DNA of 64,000 nt from Streptacidiphilus jeojiense (GCF_000719095.1 NZ_JOEH01000001.1:248001-312000); one strand, 5' to 3'. Positions 8,262 to 17,774 are shown, counted from the first letter of the stretch. Made by a program: numbers and translations. The notes: a model not told the origin generated them from the letters alone.

Positions 8262-9186
8262 TGATGATCTCCAGGGCGCGGGCCAGGTCCTCCGGGTACT
8301 CGCTGCGGAACTCGACCCAGTCGCCGGTGCCGGGGTGCTCGAAGCCGAGCTGGACCGCGTGCAGCCACTGCCGGGTGAGCTTGAGCCGCTTGGCCAGGGT
8401 GGGGTCGGCACCGTAGGTGATGTCGCCGACGCAGGGGTGCCGCAGCGCGGACATGTGCACCCGGATCTGGTGGGTGCGGCCGGTCTCCAGCTTGATGTCC
8501 AGCAGCGAGGCGGCCCGGTAGGCCTCGATCAGGTCGTAGTGGGTGACCGACGGCTTGCCGTTGGCGACCACGGCCCACTTCCAGTCGCTGCTGGGGTGCC
8601 GGTCGATCGGGGCGTCCACGGTGCCGGACATCGGGTCGGGGTGGCCCTGGACCAGGGCGTTGTACTTCTTCTCCACCACCCGGTCCCGGAACTGCTGCTT
8701 GAGCAGGGTGTAGGCGCGCTCGGACTTGGCGACCACCATCAGCCCGGAGGTGCCGACGTCCAGGCGGTGCACCACGCCCTGGCGTTCGGCGGCGCCCGAG
8801 GTGGAGATCCGGTAGCCGGCGCCGACCAGGCCGCCGATGACGGTGGGACCGGTCCAGCCGGGGCTGGGGTGGGCGGCGACGCCGACCGGCTTGTCCACCA
8901 CGACCAGGTCCTCGTCGTCGTAGACGATCTTCATATTGTCGATGCGCTCGGCGACGATCTGCACCGGAGCGGGCGGCGCCGGGATCTCGACCTCCATCCA
9001 GGCCCCGGCCATCACCCGGTCGGACTTGCCGACCACGGAGCCGTCCAGCGTCACCTTGCCCTCGGCGGCCAGCTCGGCGGCCTTGGTGCGGGAGAACCCG
9101 AACATCCGGGCGATGGCGGCGTCGACGCGCTCACCCTCGAGGCCGTCGGGTACGGGCAGGTTTCGGATCTGCGGAACGGTGCTCAC
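8248..9186 (-). CDS. rluD: RluA/RluD-family 23S rRNA pseudouridine synthase
   Basis: 312 aa from GTG at 9186. An S4 RNA-binding domain occupies residues ~18-65 ([20 protein letters not shown]). The synthase domain has the catalytic HRLD at 140-143 (Asp143), followed by [11 protein letters not shown], and the later [15 protein letters not shown] motif. It would isomerise uridines in a helix 69-like stem of 23S rRNA. It follows lspA by 39 bp, the usual lspA-rluD order in actinobacteria, and overlaps the GNAT gene downstream. Family assignment is firm; exact target sites are assumed from RluD. Confidence 0.93.
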   Translation of the reverse strand: MSTVPQIRNLPVPDGLEGERVDAAIARMFGFSRTKAAELAAEGKVTLDGSVVGKSDRVMAGAWMEVEIPAPPAPVQIVAERIDNMKIVYDDEDLVVVDKPVGVAAHPSPGWTGPTVIGGLVGAGYRISTSGAAERQGVVHRLDVGTSGLMVVAKSERAYTLLKQQFRDRVVEKKYNALVQGHPDPMSGTVDAPIDRHPSSDWKWAVVANGKPSVTHYDLIEAYRAASLLDIKLETGRTHQIRVHMSALRHPCVGDITYGADPTLAKRLKLTRQWLHAVQLGFEHPGTGDWVEFRSEYPEDLARALEIISAES

Positions 9187-9225
9187 CTGAACGAGTATGC
9201 CGGACCGCCCGGGCCCGGCCCGCCA

Positions 9226-9993
9226 TCAGGCCTTGCCGGTGCCGTCCTCGGCGGGCTGCTGCTCGACGGTCCGGTCCGCGTTGCCACTGTCCGTGGTCCC
9301 GTCCGCGGTCCCGTCCCCGCCGCCGTGCTCGCGCATCGTGGTCCCGTCCGGGTTGGTGCCGAGGAAGGAGAGCAGCACCACCAGCACGCCGCCGCAGACG
9401 ATCGCCGAGTCGGCGAGGTTGAAGACGGCGAAGTGCTTGACCGAGATGAAGTCCACCACGGCGCCGCGGAAGGTGGACGGCGAGCGGAAGATACGGTCCG
9501 TCAGATTGCCGAAGGCGCCGCCCAGCAGCAGGCCCAGGGCGATGGCCCAGGGCAGGCTGTAGAGCTTGCGGGCCAGCCGGCAGATGACCACCACCACGGT
9601 GGTGGCGATGACGGTGAACACGATGGTCATCGCCGCGCCCATGCCGAAGGCGGCGCCGGGGTTGCGGATGGCCTGGAGCATCACCCAGTCGCCCGCGATC
9701 CTGATCGGCTCGTGGTACTCCAGCCTGGCCACGACCAGCAGCTTGCTGCCGAGGTCCAGCAGGTAGGCGAGCAGGGCGACGGAGAGCAGCACGCCGATCC
9801 TGCGCCTGCGCCGCACCGGGGTCCCGGCGGCGGGATCGGCAGGATCGGTGGAAACGGCAGGGTCGGCGGGGGCAGCAGGGTCGACCGGCGCGGCAGAGTC
9901 AGCCGCCGGAGCCTTCTGGAAACCTGGGGTACTGATGATGCTCTCCGCTACACCGAGAGGGGTGGTCTTACGTCGAGCGTACGGTACGCCCAC
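9226..9993 (-). CDS. lspA: Signal peptidase II (prolipoprotein signal peptidase)
   Basis: This aspartic protease removes the signal peptide of lipid-modified prolipoproteins in the membrane. Four hydrophobic helices are visible ([68 protein letters not shown]), with the two catalytic Asp motifs GNLTDRIFR and VFNLADSAI. The start is uncertain. Homologues as I remember them begin near [11 protein letters not shown], but that codon here is GTA, preceded by no good start. The nearest upstream options are GTG at 9993 and GTG at 10017 or 10020, none with a strong SD. The C-terminal ~45 residues are Gly/Asp/Thr-rich and dispensable-looking. It lies directly downstream of the dksA-like gene. Confidence 0.9.
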   Translation of the reverse strand: MGVPYARRKTTPLGVAESIISTPGFQKAPAADSAAPVDPAAPADPAVSTDPADPAAGTPVRRRRRIGVLLSVALLAYLLDLGSKLLVVARLEYHEPIRIAGDWVMLQAIRNPGAAFGMGAAMTIVFTVIATTVVVVICRLARKLYSLPWAIALGLLLGGAFGNLTDRIFRSPSTFRGAVVDFISVKHFAVFNLADSAIVCGGVLVVLLSFLGTNPDGTTMREHGGGDGTADGTTDSGNADRTVEQQPAEDGTGKA

Positions 9994-10032
9994 CGGGTGG
10001 TGCGGACAGGTCCGCACCACCCGCCGCGGCCG

Positions 10033-10644
10033 CTAGCGGCGCTCCTGCTTGGCCTTGCACTGGACGCAGAGGGTGGCCCGCGGGAAGGCCTGGACCCTGG
10101 CCTTGCCGATGGGCTCCCCGCAGGACTCGCAGAGGCCGAAGCCGGTGCCGGTGAGCCGGGCCAGCGCACGCTCGGTCTGGGCGAGCATGTCGCGCGCGTT
10201 GGCGGCCAGCGACAGCTCGTGCTCGCGGGAGATGTTCTTGGTCCCGGCGTCGACCTGGTCGTCGCCGGCGCCGTCGCCGGAGTCCCGCATCAGGCCGCTG
10301 ACGGCCTCCTCGGAGGCGGCGATCTCGGCGCCGAGCGCGGCGGCCTCGGCCACCAGCTCCGTCCTGAGCTCGGCCACCTCGGCCTCGGTCCAGGGGTCCT
10401 CGCCGGGCCGCACCGGCAGCGTCCCGGCCGCGGCCGGGGCCTCCGGCGGCGTGTCGGCCGCGGAGTCGGCCGGAGCGGCCGGAGCGGTCCTGGCCCTGCT
10501 GCCGCTCGGCCGGGCGGCGGCCGGCCTGGCCACGGCCTCGGTCTTGTGTCGCACCACGGTGCCCTCCCCCACGTCTCCGGGACCCGCCACGGACGTCTCC
10601 GCGCGGCGTGCGCCCGCAGCCCCGCTCCTTGCCTTGTCCGCCAT
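10033..10644 (-). CDS. TraR/DksA C4 zinc-finger protein
   Basis: 203 aa from ATG at 10644, with AAAGGGG about 10 nt upstream; the frame is open further but without a comparable start. The first ~85 residues are Ala/Pro-rich and low in complexity. A coiled-coil-like segment follows (WTEAEVAELRTELVAEAAALGAEI), then SGLMRDSGDGAGDDQVDAG, and a C-terminal C4 finger CESCGEP...CVQC at ~179-200. This layout matches DksA-like proteins that enter the RNA polymerase secondary channel, although actinobacterial members often lack the E. coli coiled-coil tip, so the function here is uncertain. It is divergent from ileS, sharing a 600-bp region that holds both promoters. Confidence 0.88.
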   Translation of the reverse strand: MADKARSGAAGARRAETSVAGPGDVGEGTVVRHKTEAVARPAAARPSGSRARTAPAAPADSAADTPPEAPAAAGTLPVRPGEDPWTEAEVAELRTELVAEAAALGAEIAASEEAVSGLMRDSGDGAGDDQVDAGTKNISREHELSLAANARDMLAQTERALARLTGTGFGLCESCGEPIGKARVQAFPRATLCVQCKAKQERR

Positions 10645-10970
10645 GCGTCTGACCCCTTTGCCCTTTGCGAGTGTGCGTCTGCGACTGTCGTCTGCGTGCT
10701 GCGGCCGAGCTGCTGGTGGCGCACCGCCGTGAGCACGGCGACACGACATGGTGCCGGAACGATAATGCGTACTGAATCCATCCACAACGGGACATACCGC
10801 AACAGAGGTCACGGGTTACCGGCTCACGCCCGGCTCGACGAATGTGTGCCCAGAACGTGACCTGATAATCGCCTTCCGTCATCGTTACTGGTGCGTCACC
10901 GGCGCGCGGACGGCGCCCGGCGCGGAAAATCTTCTTGCCGGGCCCTATAGACTCGGGGCTGCAAGGCGTG

Positions 10971-11210
10971 GATGGGGACGAGTACCGCCGAACGCAGCCA
11001 GGAGCGACCCGGGGTCGGTGAAAGCCCGGGGGTGTGCGCGACGGGAAGATCACCCCGGAGCCGCCGGAGGAAAGGCACCGCCCAGTGCGCTCGCAGCACG
11101 TGGGCGGACCGAGTAGAACCGGCCGCAACCCCTAATGAGGGGGCTCGGCACGTCCGCGTGCCGCAGCCAAGAAGGGTGGTACCGCGGGGCCCGCAGCACT
11201 CGGCCTCGTC
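10971..11210 (+). promoter_or_regulatory. T-box leader (Ile) of ileS
   Basis: The conserved T-box AAGGGTGGTACCGCGG is at 11172-11187. Stem I can be drawn from GATGGGG (10971-10977) and its AGTA loop-E element (10981-10984) pairing with CCCC at 11053-11056. The specifier side GAAGATCA (11045-11052) faces that loop and places ATC, an isoleucine codon, at 11049-11051. This fits regulation by uncharged tRNA-Ile(GAU). No poly-U terminator lies between the T-box and ileS. A GGAGG at 11248-11252 is the ribosome site, so control is probably at translation, as in other actinobacterial ileS leaders. A likely -10 (TATAGACT, 10946-10953) places the transcript start near 10960. Confidence 0.9.
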
Positions 11211-11261
11211 CCTTCGTCGGAAGCCGCACAGCTCGGACGCGCCCGCCGGAGGAACCTCCTG

Positions 11262-14200
11262 ATGACCCAGTACCGTCCCGTCCCCGCCCAGGTGGACCTG
11301 CCCGTGCTCGAGCACGGGATCCTCTCCTTCTGGCAGGACAACAAGATCTTCCAGCGCAGCCTGGAGCAGTCCGAGGGCCGCCCCGAGTGGGTGTTCTACG
11401 AGGGCCCGCCCACCGCCAACGGCATGCCCGGCGCGCACCACATCGAGGCCCGGGTCTTCAAGGACGTCTTCCCCCGCTACAAGACCATGAAGGGCCACCA
11501 CGTCGCCCGCAAGGCCGGCTGGGACTGCCACGGCCTGCCGGTGGAGCTCGCCGTCGAGAAGGAGCTGGGCTTCTCCGGCAAGCCGGAGATCGAGGCCTAC
11601 GGGATCGCCGAGTTCAACGCCCGGTGCCGGGAGTCGGTGACCCGGCACACCGACGCCTTCGCCACCCTCACCAACCGGATGGGCTACTGGGTCGACCTGG
11701 ACGACGCCTACCGCACCATGGACCCGGACTACATCCAGTCGGTGTGGTGGTCGCTGAAGCAGATCTTCGACAAGGGCCTGCTCACCCAGGACTTCCGGGT
11801 CGCCCCCTGGTGCCCGCGCTGCGGCACCGGCCTGTCCGACCACGAGCTGGCGCAGGGCTACGAGACCGTCGTCGACCCCTCGGTCTACGTCCGCTTCCCG
11901 CTCACCTCCGGGCCGCTGGCCGGCGGTGACGACAGGCCCGCCGCCTCGCTGCTGGTGTGGACGACCACCCCGTGGACGCTGGTCTCCAACGTCGCCGTGG
12001 CCGCGCACCCCGCCGTCGACTACGTGGTGGCGACCGACGGCGACGAGCGGGTCGTGGTGGCCGAGCCGCTGCTGGAGAAGGCCCTCGGCGAGGGCTGGAC
12101 CGCCACCGGCGAGCGCTTCACCGGCGCCGAGATGGAGCGCTGGAGCTACCGGCGGCCGTTCGAGCTGGTCCCGGTGGAGGGCGCGCACTTCGTCGTCAAC
12201 GCCGAGTACGTCACCACCGAGGACGGCTCCGGCCTGGTCCACCAGGCGCCCGCCTTCGGCGCCGACGACCTGGCCACCTGCCGGGCCTACGGCCTGCCGA
12301 TGGTCAACCCGGTGCTGCCGGACGGCACCTTCGAGCCCGATGTGCCGCTGGTCGGCGGGCAGTTCTTCAAGAAGGCCGACGAGGCCCTGGTCGCCGACCT
12401 GGACGCCCGCGGCCTGCTGTTCCGTCATGTCCCGTACGAGCACAGCTACCCGCACTGCTGGCGCTGCCACACCGCGCTGCTCTACTACGCGCAGCCGTCC
12501 TGGTACGTCCGCACCACCGAGGTCAAGCAGCGGCTGCTGGAGGAGAACGAGAAGACCAACTGGTACCCGGAGACCGTCAAGTACGGCCGCTTCGGGGACT
12601 GGCTGAACAACAACATCGACTGGGCGCTGTCCCGCAACCGCTACTGGGGCACCCCGCTGCCGATCTGGCGCTGTGAGGAGGGCCACCTCACCTGCGTGGG
12701 CTCGCTGGCCGAGCTCAGCGAGCTCACCGGCCGGGACCTGTCCGACCTGGACCCGCACCGCCCCTTCATCGACGAGGTGGTCTTCCGCTGCACCGGGAGC
12801 GGCTGCGCGCTGGACGCGGTCCGGGTGCCCGAGGTCATCGACGCCTGGTACGACTCGGGCTCCATGCCGTTCGCCCAGTACGGCTACCCGCTGAAGAACG
12901 CCGAGCTGTTCGAGAAGCGCTACCCGGCCCAGTTCATCTCCGAGGCCATCGACCAGACCCGCGGCTGGTTCTACACGCTGATGGCGGTCGGCACGCTGGT
13001 GTTTGACAAGTCCTCGTACGAGAACGTGGTCTGCCTGGGCCACATCCTGGCCGAGGACGGCCGGAAGATGTCCAAGCACCTGGGCAACATCCTGGAGCCC
13101 ATCTCGCTGATGGACCAGCACGGGGCGGACGCGGTGCGCTGGTTCATGGCGGCCGGCGGCTCGCCCTGGTCCGCGCGCCGGGTCGGGCACAACACCATCC
13201 AGGAGGTGGTCCGCAAGACCCTGCTGACCTACTGGAACACGGTCGCCTTCCAGGCCCTCTACGCCCGCACCGCCGGGTGGGCGCCGTCGGCCGCCGACCC
13301 GGCACCGGCGGACCGTCCGCTGCTCGACAAGTGGGTGCTGTCCGAACTGAACACCCTGGTCAAGGAGGTGGACGCGGCGCTGGACGGCTTCGACACCCAG
13401 CGGGCCGGCAAGCTGCTGTCCGCGTTCGTCGACGACCTCTCCAACTGGTACGTCCGGCGCGGCCGGCGCCGCTTCTGGCAGGGCGAGCCGGCCGCGCTGG
13501 CGACCCTGCACGAGGCGCTGGAGACGGTCACCCGGCTGATGGCGCCGCTGACCCCGTTCATCACCGAGCGGGTCTGGCAGGACCTGGTCGTCTCCGTGGA
13601 CCCGACCGCGCCGGTCTCGGTGCACCTGGCCGAGTTCCCGGTCGCGGACGAGTCGCTGGTCGACGCCGACCTGTCGCGCCATATGGCGCTGGTGCGGCGG
13701 CTGGTGGAGCTGGGACGGGCGACCCGGGCCGACTCCGGGGTGAAGACCCGTCAGCCGCTTTCGCGCGCACTGGTCGCGGCGCAGGGGTACGAGGAACTCC
13801 CGGCGGAGCTGCGGGCGCAGGTCGCCGAGGAGCTCAATGTGGCGGGGCTCGAATCCCTGTCGGCGGTGGGCGGGTCATTGGTGGACACCACGGCCAAGGC
13901 CAACTTCCGCGCCCTGGGCAAGCGGTTCGGCAAGGGGGTGCAGGAGGTGGCCAAGGCGGTGGCCGCGGCGGACGCGGCAGCGCTCTCCGCTTCGCTGCGG
14001 GCCACGGGCACGGCGTCTGTGGAACTCGGCGGCGAGAGGGTCGAGCTGACGCCCGATGAGGTCATCGTCACGGAGACCCCTCGGGAGGGGTGGGCCGTCG
14101 CCAACGAGGGCGGCGCGACGGTCGCGCTCGACCTGCACATCACGCCGGAGCTGCGGTTGGCGGGCGTCGCGAGGGATGCCATCCGGCAGGTGCAGGAGGC

Positions 14201-14414
14201 CCGCAAGAACAGTGGCCTGGACGTGGCGGACCGGATCCAGCTCCGCTGGACGTCTGACGACGCCACGACGGTCGAGGCCCTGACGGCCCACGCGGCCCTG
14301 ATCGCCGACGAGGTCCTCGCCACCGACTTCGCCTCCGGCGAAGCCGACTGGGAGTCGGCCACGCCGTTCACCGACGAGATGCTCAGCCTGACGTTCTGGC
14401 TGCGGAAGGCCTGA
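11262..14414 (+). CDS. ileS: Isoleucyl-tRNA synthetase, eukaryote-like type
   Basis: 1050 aa from ATG at 11262, 9 nt after GGAGG. A class I synthetase charging tRNA-Ile. The HIGH-region segment is PPTANGMPGAHHIEAR (about residues 50-65), the editing domain follows (LLVWTTTPWTL near 230, then GADDLATCRAYG), and the KMSKS-equivalent DGRKMSKHLGN starts near residue 599. The anticodon-binding helices include LDKWVLSELNTL and SNWYVRRGRRRFW. The length and motif style are those of the eukaryote-like (type 2) enzymes common in high-GC actinobacteria, which are often less sensitive to mupirocin; resistance is not shown here. It is controlled by the T-box upstream and ends at a strong inverted repeat. 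Confidence 0.97.
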   Translation: MTQYRPVPAQVDLPVLEHGILSFWQDNKIFQRSLEQSEGRPEWVFYEGPPTANGMPGAHHIEARVFKDVFPRYKTMKGHHVARKAGWDCHGLPVELAVEKELGFSGKPEIEAYGIAEFNARCRESVTRHTDAFATLTNRMGYWVDLDDAYRTMDPDYIQSVWWSLKQIFDKGLLTQDFRVAPWCPRCGTGLSDHELAQGYETVVDPSVYVRFPLTSGPLAGGDDRPAASLLVWTTTPWTLVSNVAVAAHPAVDYVVATDGDERVVVAEPLLEKALGEGWTATGERFTGAEMERWSYRRPFELVPVEGAHFVVNAEYVTTEDGSGLVHQAPAFGADDLATCRAYGLPMVNPVLPDGTFEPDVPLVGGQFFKKADEALVADLDARGLLFRHVPYEHSYPHCWRCHTALLYYAQPSWYVRTTEVKQRLLEENEKTNWYPETVKYGRFGDWLNNNIDWALSRNRYWGTPLPIWRCEEGHLTCVGSLAELSELTGRDLSDLDPHRPFIDEVVFRCTGSGCALDAVRVPEVIDAWYDSGSMPFAQYGYPLKNAELFEKRYPAQFISEAIDQTRGWFYTLMAVGTLVFDKSSYENVVCLGHILAEDGRKMSKHLGNILEPISLMDQHGADAVRWFMAAGGSPWSARRVGHNTIQEVVRKTLLTYWNTVAFQALYARTAGWAPSAADPAPADRPLLDKWVLSELNTLVKEVDAALDGFDTQRAGKLLSAFVDDLSNWYVRRGRRRFWQGEPAALATLHEALETVTRLMAPLTPFITERVWQDLVVSVDPTAPVSVHLAEFPVADESLVDADLSRHMALVRRLVELGRATRADSGVKTRQPLSRALVAAQGYEELPAELRAQVAEELNVAGLESLSAVGGSLVDTTAKANFRALGKRFGKGVQEVAKAVAAADAAALSASLRATGTASVELGGERVELTPDEVIVTETPREGWAVANEGGATVALDLHITPELRLAGVARDAIRQVQEARKNSGLDVADRIQLRWTSDDATTVEALTAHAALIADEVLATDFASGEADWESATPFTDEMLSLTFWLRKA

Positions 14415-14416
14415 AC

Positions 14417-14494
14417 GAAAGGGGCGCGGGGAACTGCGCTGCCAGCCATGCACCTTCGTAGCGGGCTGGTCGCGCAGTTCCCCGCGCCCCTTTC
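14417..14494. terminator. ileS terminator, long inverted repeat
   Basis: Perfect 23-bp arms at 14417-14439 and 14472-14494 flank an inner stem (GCCAGCC at 14441 pairing with GGCTGG at 14464). The arm contains AGGGGCGCGGGGAACTGCGC, which recurs at 51785-51804. Placed 2 bp after the ileS stop and between convergent genes, it should act as a bidirectional terminator. Confidence 0.85.
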
Positions 14495-14548
14495 TGGTTG
14501 CATGGCCCGCCACGTGCGAAACGCAGCCCCCTCGCCCTGGAAGACAAA

Positions 14549-14590
14549 ACCGCGGGCCCCTGCCGGAACGTTCCGGCAGGGGCCCGCGGT
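14549..14590 (-). terminator. divIVA intrinsic terminator (42-bp perfect palindrome)
   Basis: A perfect 42-bp palindrome centred at 14569/14570. Read on the minus strand its last bases run into GGTTTTGTC, a U-tract. It lies 21 bp past the divIVA stop, so it is a strong rho-independent terminator for divIVA. Confidence 0.9.
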
Positions 14591-14611
14591 AGGGGGCGGC
14601 GGGGGCTGGGG

Positions 14612-15868
14612 TCAGCCCTCGTCGTCCTGGTCGATCAGGAAGCCGCGCATCGGCTGCGGGGCCTGCTGCAGCGGCGGCTGCGGCCGCACCGCGGCCATCG
14701 GCTGCGTCATCGCGGCGGGAGCCATCTGCTGCTGGCCGCCCGCGCTCTGGTGCTGCGCGCCCGGGTTGAAGCTGTTCCCGCCGAAGCTCGGCTGCTGCTG
14801 CCCGCCACCGAAGCTCTGGCCGTTGCCACCGAAACTCTGCTGACCGCCGAAGGTCTGCCCGCCCATGGGCGACGCACCGACCGGGGTCATCGACGGCTGC
14901 GACATCGAGGGCTGGGACATCGAGGACGGCGGCAGCGACGCGGTGGCCGGCTGGCGCGGAGGCGCCAGCGAGTCGTCCGCCTGCGACTCCAGCTGACGCA
15001 GCTGGGTCTCCAGGTAGGACTTCAGCCGGGTGCGGTACTCGCGCTCGAAGGCACGCAGGTCCTCGACCTTGCGCTCCAGCGTGGCGCGGGCGGACTCCAG
15101 CGAGCCCATCGCCACGCGGTGCTTCTCCTGCGCGTCCCGCTCCAGCGCGTCGGCCTTGGCACGGGCGTCGCGCTCCAGACCCTCGGCGCGGCTGCGGGCC
15201 TCACCGACGATCTTGTTGGCCTCGGAACGCGCCTCGGCGATGGCCTGGTCCGCGGTCTGCTGGGCGAGCGCCAGCACGCGGGCCGCGCTGTCGTTGTTCT
15301 GGCCCTGCTGCTGCTGCGGGAAGTGCGGCTGCTGCATCTGCTGCAGGCCGCCCATGTGCTGCGGCGGCTGCATCTGGCCCTGCTGCTGCATCTGGCCGGG
15401 CTGCTGCATCTGCTGGCCGAAGCCCTGCTGGCCGCCCATGGTGCCGCCCTGGAGCTGGGGCGGGCCCTGGAGCTGCGGCGCACCGCTGGGCAGCTGCGGC
15501 GGGCCGGGGTGGCCCATCTGCTGCTGCGGCTGGCCCTGCATCTGGCCGGGCTGCTGCATCTGGCCCTGCTGCTGCAGCTGCGGCGGCATGCCCTGCTGCG
15601 GCACGGGCGGACCAGATATGGCGGCCGGCACCGGGGGGCCGGGGCGCTGGTGCTGGTCCTGCTCCTTGCGCATGTTCTGCTGGTTCTGCGCGGCCGCGCG
15701 AGTCGCCGCGGCCAGCTTGGCGCGCAGGTCCTCGTTCTCGCGGAGCAGTCGGGTCAGCTCTCCTTCGACCTCGTCGAGGAAGGCATCGACCTCGTCCTCG
15801 TCATAGCCTTCGCGGAGGCGGACGGTCGTGAACTGCTTGTTCCGCACGTCCTCGGGGGTCAATGGCAT
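14612..15868 (-). CDS. divIVA: DivIVA/Wag31 polar growth protein
   Basis: 418 aa from ATG at 15868. The N-terminal lipid-binding DivIVA domain is clear: MPLTPEDVRNKQFTTVRLRE followed by YDEDEVDAFLDEVEGEL and a short coiled coil to ~60. Residues ~70-185 are a Gln/Pro/Met/Gly-rich linker with no fold (runs of QQPGQMQ type). A long coiled coil occupies ~185-310 (LALAQQTADQAIAEARSEANK, LERDARAKADALERDA). The tail is again Gln/Gly/Ser-rich. It marks hyphal tips and directs apical wall growth in filamentous actinobacteria. The two low-complexity regions and the length are typical of streptomycete DivIVA and longer than in rods. Confidence 0.95.
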   Translation of the reverse strand: MPLTPEDVRNKQFTTVRLREGYDEDEVDAFLDEVEGELTRLLRENEDLRAKLAAATRAAAQNQQNMRKEQDQHQRPGPPVPAAISGPPVPQQGMPPQLQQQGQMQQPGQMQGQPQQQMGHPGPPQLPSGAPQLQGPPQLQGGTMGGQQGFGQQMQQPGQMQQQGQMQPPQHMGGLQQMQQPHFPQQQQGQNNDSAARVLALAQQTADQAIAEARSEANKIVGEARSRAEGLERDARAKADALERDAQEKHRVAMGSLESARATLERKVEDLRAFEREYRTRLKSYLETQLRQLESQADDSLAPPRQPATASLPPSSMSQPSMSQPSMTPVGASPMGGQTFGGQQSFGGNGQSFGGGQQQPSFGGNSFNPGAQHQSAGGQQQMAPAAMTQPMAAVRPQPPLQQAPQPMRGFLIDQDDEG

Positions 15869-15914
15869 CTCTTCACCTCAACGTGATCGTCGGACAATCG
15901 GCGGCCTGCGGGGT

Positions 15915-16202
15915 TCACACGGCCCCCTGCACGACGGAGATCAGGATCGAAACAATGATGATCAGTACGAGGAAGGACAGGTCGAGCGCCACGCCCCCGA
16001 ACCGCAGCGGCGGGATGAACCGCCGCAACAGCTTGAGTGGTGGATCGGTGACGGTGTAGATGCACTCCAGCACAACGATCATCCCGCGGCCGGGCCGCCA
16101 TTCGCGGGCTAGTTGTTGCACCCAGTCCATCACAAGCCGGGCCAGCAGGATGACGAAGAAAACCATCAGCACGATGTACAGCACCTGCCATACAACGTTC
16201 AC
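15915..16202 (-). CDS. YggT-family membrane protein
   Basis: 95 aa from GTG at 16202. Two hydrophobic helices (VLYIVLMVFFVILLARLVMDW and LSFLVLIIIVSILISVV) flank the conserved TDPPLKLLRRFIPPLRFGGVALD loop that defines the family. It lies between sepF and divIVA, the standard place. The role is not settled; in other bacteria it has been linked to division, osmotic response or cofactor-dependent membrane functions. Confidence 0.92.
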   Translation of the reverse strand: MNVVWQVLYIVLMVFFVILLARLVMDWVQQLAREWRPGRGMIVVLECIYTVTDPPLKLLRRFIPPLRFGGVALDLSFLVLIIIVSILISVVQGAV

Positions 16203-16298
16203 CGCTCGTCCCCTCGAACTCGTCCTGCTGCCTGCCCGCCGGGAGCGGAAGCCCCGCTACCCGGCGTCACGTGATCCGCACGTATCGTCCCGCTCTGG

Positions 16299-16886
16299 TC
16301 AGCTCTGGTTGAAGAACCCACCCTCGGCGATCCTGGCCTTGTCCTCCGCCGTTACATCGACGTTAGCAGGAGACAGAAGGAACACCTTCTGAGTCACACG
16401 TTCGATGCTTCCGTGGAGGCCGAAGACCAGTCCAGCCGCGAAGTCTACGAGGCGCTTGGCATCCGTGTCGTCCATCTCCGTGAGATTCATGATCACCGGG
16501 GTGCTCTCACGGAAGTGTTCCCCGATGGTACGGGCCTCGTTGTAGGTTCGGGGATGAAGTGTCGTGATCCGGTAGGGCTCCCGCTCGGAGGCGGCCTTGG
16601 GCATGATCACCGGGGCACTCTTCTCCACGTGACGACGTTCAGGTGTGATGGACGACACTGGCGCCATCCTTGGCTCCGACCGCATCGGGGCGACCACCGC
16701 CGCGGCCGCCGGCTGCGCGACGGGCGCGGGGGCGGGGCGGGGGACCTCCTCGGTACGGGCGGTGTTGCGAAGCGGTTCGGGCTCGGGGCCGTAGTCCTCG
16801 TCGTCCGGGTCGTAACCCTGGACGTCGTAGCGTTCGTCCTCCACGAGGCCGAGGTATTCCGCCATCCTGCGCAGTGCGCTGGCCAT
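16299..16886 (-). CDS. sepF: Cell division protein SepF
   Basis: 195 aa from ATG at 16886 ([18 protein letters not shown]), with GAGGA 8 nt upstream; an upstream in-frame ATG at 16925 lacks a better SD. The amphipathic N-terminal membrane-targeting helix is followed by an acidic, Pro/Ala-rich linker to ~95. The SepF beta-alpha core is at ~105-185 ([42 protein letters not shown]). SepF tethers FtsZ to the membrane, replacing FtsA, which is absent here as expected for actinobacteria. Its partner peptide is the conserved end of FtsZ encoded about 2 kb upstream. Confidence 0.95.
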   Translation of the reverse strand: MASALRRMAEYLGLVEDERYDVQGYDPDDEDYGPEPEPLRNTARTEEVPRPAPAPVAQPAAAAVVAPMRSEPRMAPVSSITPERRHVEKSAPVIMPKAASEREPYRITTLHPRTYNEARTIGEHFRESTPVIMNLTEMDDTDAKRLVDFAAGLVFGLHGSIERVTQKVFLLSPANVDVTAEDKARIAEGGFFNQS

Positions 16887-17039
16887 ACTCCTGTCCTCCG
16901 CTCTGTGGTGGATCGGGTCCGTCACCGGCCGCCCCGCTCGCGCGAGGTGGTTCTACGATCCACGGTCTGACCCCGCGATGCAGGGGAGATTCCTACTTGT
17001 CCTGATTTGTTCTGCGATCTGATCTTCTAACCGGTGACG

Positions 17040-17774
17040 TTACCCGAGGGGCGGCCGGACACCCAGTACCGCCGTACCGACGCGCACATGTGTCGCTCCG
17101 GCGGCGATCGCCTGTTCCAGGTCGCCACTCATACCCGCGGAGACCATCGTGGCAGCCGGATGCTGACGGTGCACCAGAGATGCGATTTCCACAAGGCGTG
17201 CGAAAGCACCCGCGGGGTCACCGGCGTACCTCCCGCGCAACGGCGCCACGGCCATCACGCCGTCAAGTCGCAGACCCGGGGCCCCGGCCAGCGCATCGGC
17301 GAGCTGGAGCACCTGTTCGGGGCGGGCGCCGCCGCGGTGGGCCGGGCCCGACTCCGGATCACCCTCCAGGGCGACCTGGATAAGGCATCCCAATTCGGGG
17401 CGTTCCGACTTCTGGACTTCGGCGGAGAGCGCATCGACGAGTCGGATCCGGTCGACGGAATGCACCATGTCGGCGTACTTCAGAACAGAACGGACCTTAT
17501 TCGTCTGCAATTGGCCGACGAAATGCCAGACGAGTGGGAGGTCGCGGCATTCCAGCGCCTTCGGCCCGGCGTCCTGGTCGCGGTTCTCGGCGACCTGCCG
17601 CACCCCGAGCGAGGAGAGCAGCCTGACGTCCGAGGCCGGGTAGGTCTTGGTCACCACGATCAGGGTGACCTCGTCGCGGGCGCGCCCGGCGGCGGCGCAT
17701 GCCTCGGCCACCCGCCGCTCGACGGCGGCGAGGTTGGCGGTCAACTCGGCCAGGCGCGACTGGGGCTCGGTCAT
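17040..17774 (-). CDS. YggS/PLPBP pyridoxal-phosphate homeostasis protein
   Basis: 244 aa, alanine-racemase-like TIM barrel. The PLP lysine is K43 in LIVVTKTYPASDV. Conserved GEN-like motif is altered to VAENRDQDAGPKA; WHFVGQLQTNKVRSVL and SAGMSGDLEQAIAAGATHVRVGTAVLG are standard. It buffers free PLP and has no known catalytic activity. The ATG overlaps the pgeF stop by 4 bp (17771-17774), so the two are translationally coupled within the ftsZ-downstream operon. Confidence 0.94.
   Translation of the reverse strand: MTEPQSRLAELTANLAAVERRVAEACAAAGRARDEVTLIVVTKTYPASDVRLLSSLGVRQVAENRDQDAGPKALECRDLPLVWHFVGQLQTNKVRSVLKYADMVHSVDRIRLVDALSAEVQKSERPELGCLIQVALEGDPESGPAHRGGARPEQVLQLADALAGAPGLRLDGVMAVAPLRGRYAGDPAGAFARLVEIASLVHRQHPAATMVSAGMSGDLEQAIAAGATHVRVGTAVLGVRPPLG

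Noticed and set aside
11248..11259. GGAGG-AA-CCTCC as a hairpin over the ileS ribosome site
   Set aside because: A 2-nt loop is sterically too small for a local hairpin; only kept as a possible partner in alternative pairing.
10896..13682. 928-aa minus-strand open frame across ileS
   Set aside because: Antisense shadow of IleRS and its T-box leader; His/Gln/Arg-rich and without family motifs.
14549..14590. 42-bp palindrome as a mobile-element end or operator
   Set aside because: It sits directly after divIVA and is followed by a U-tract on that strand, so a terminator explains it.
15300..15620. Repetitive Gln/Met/Pro codons in divIVA as a DNA repeat or CRISPR-like array
   Set aside because: Irregular, in-frame low-complexity protein linker with no constant repeat or spacer.
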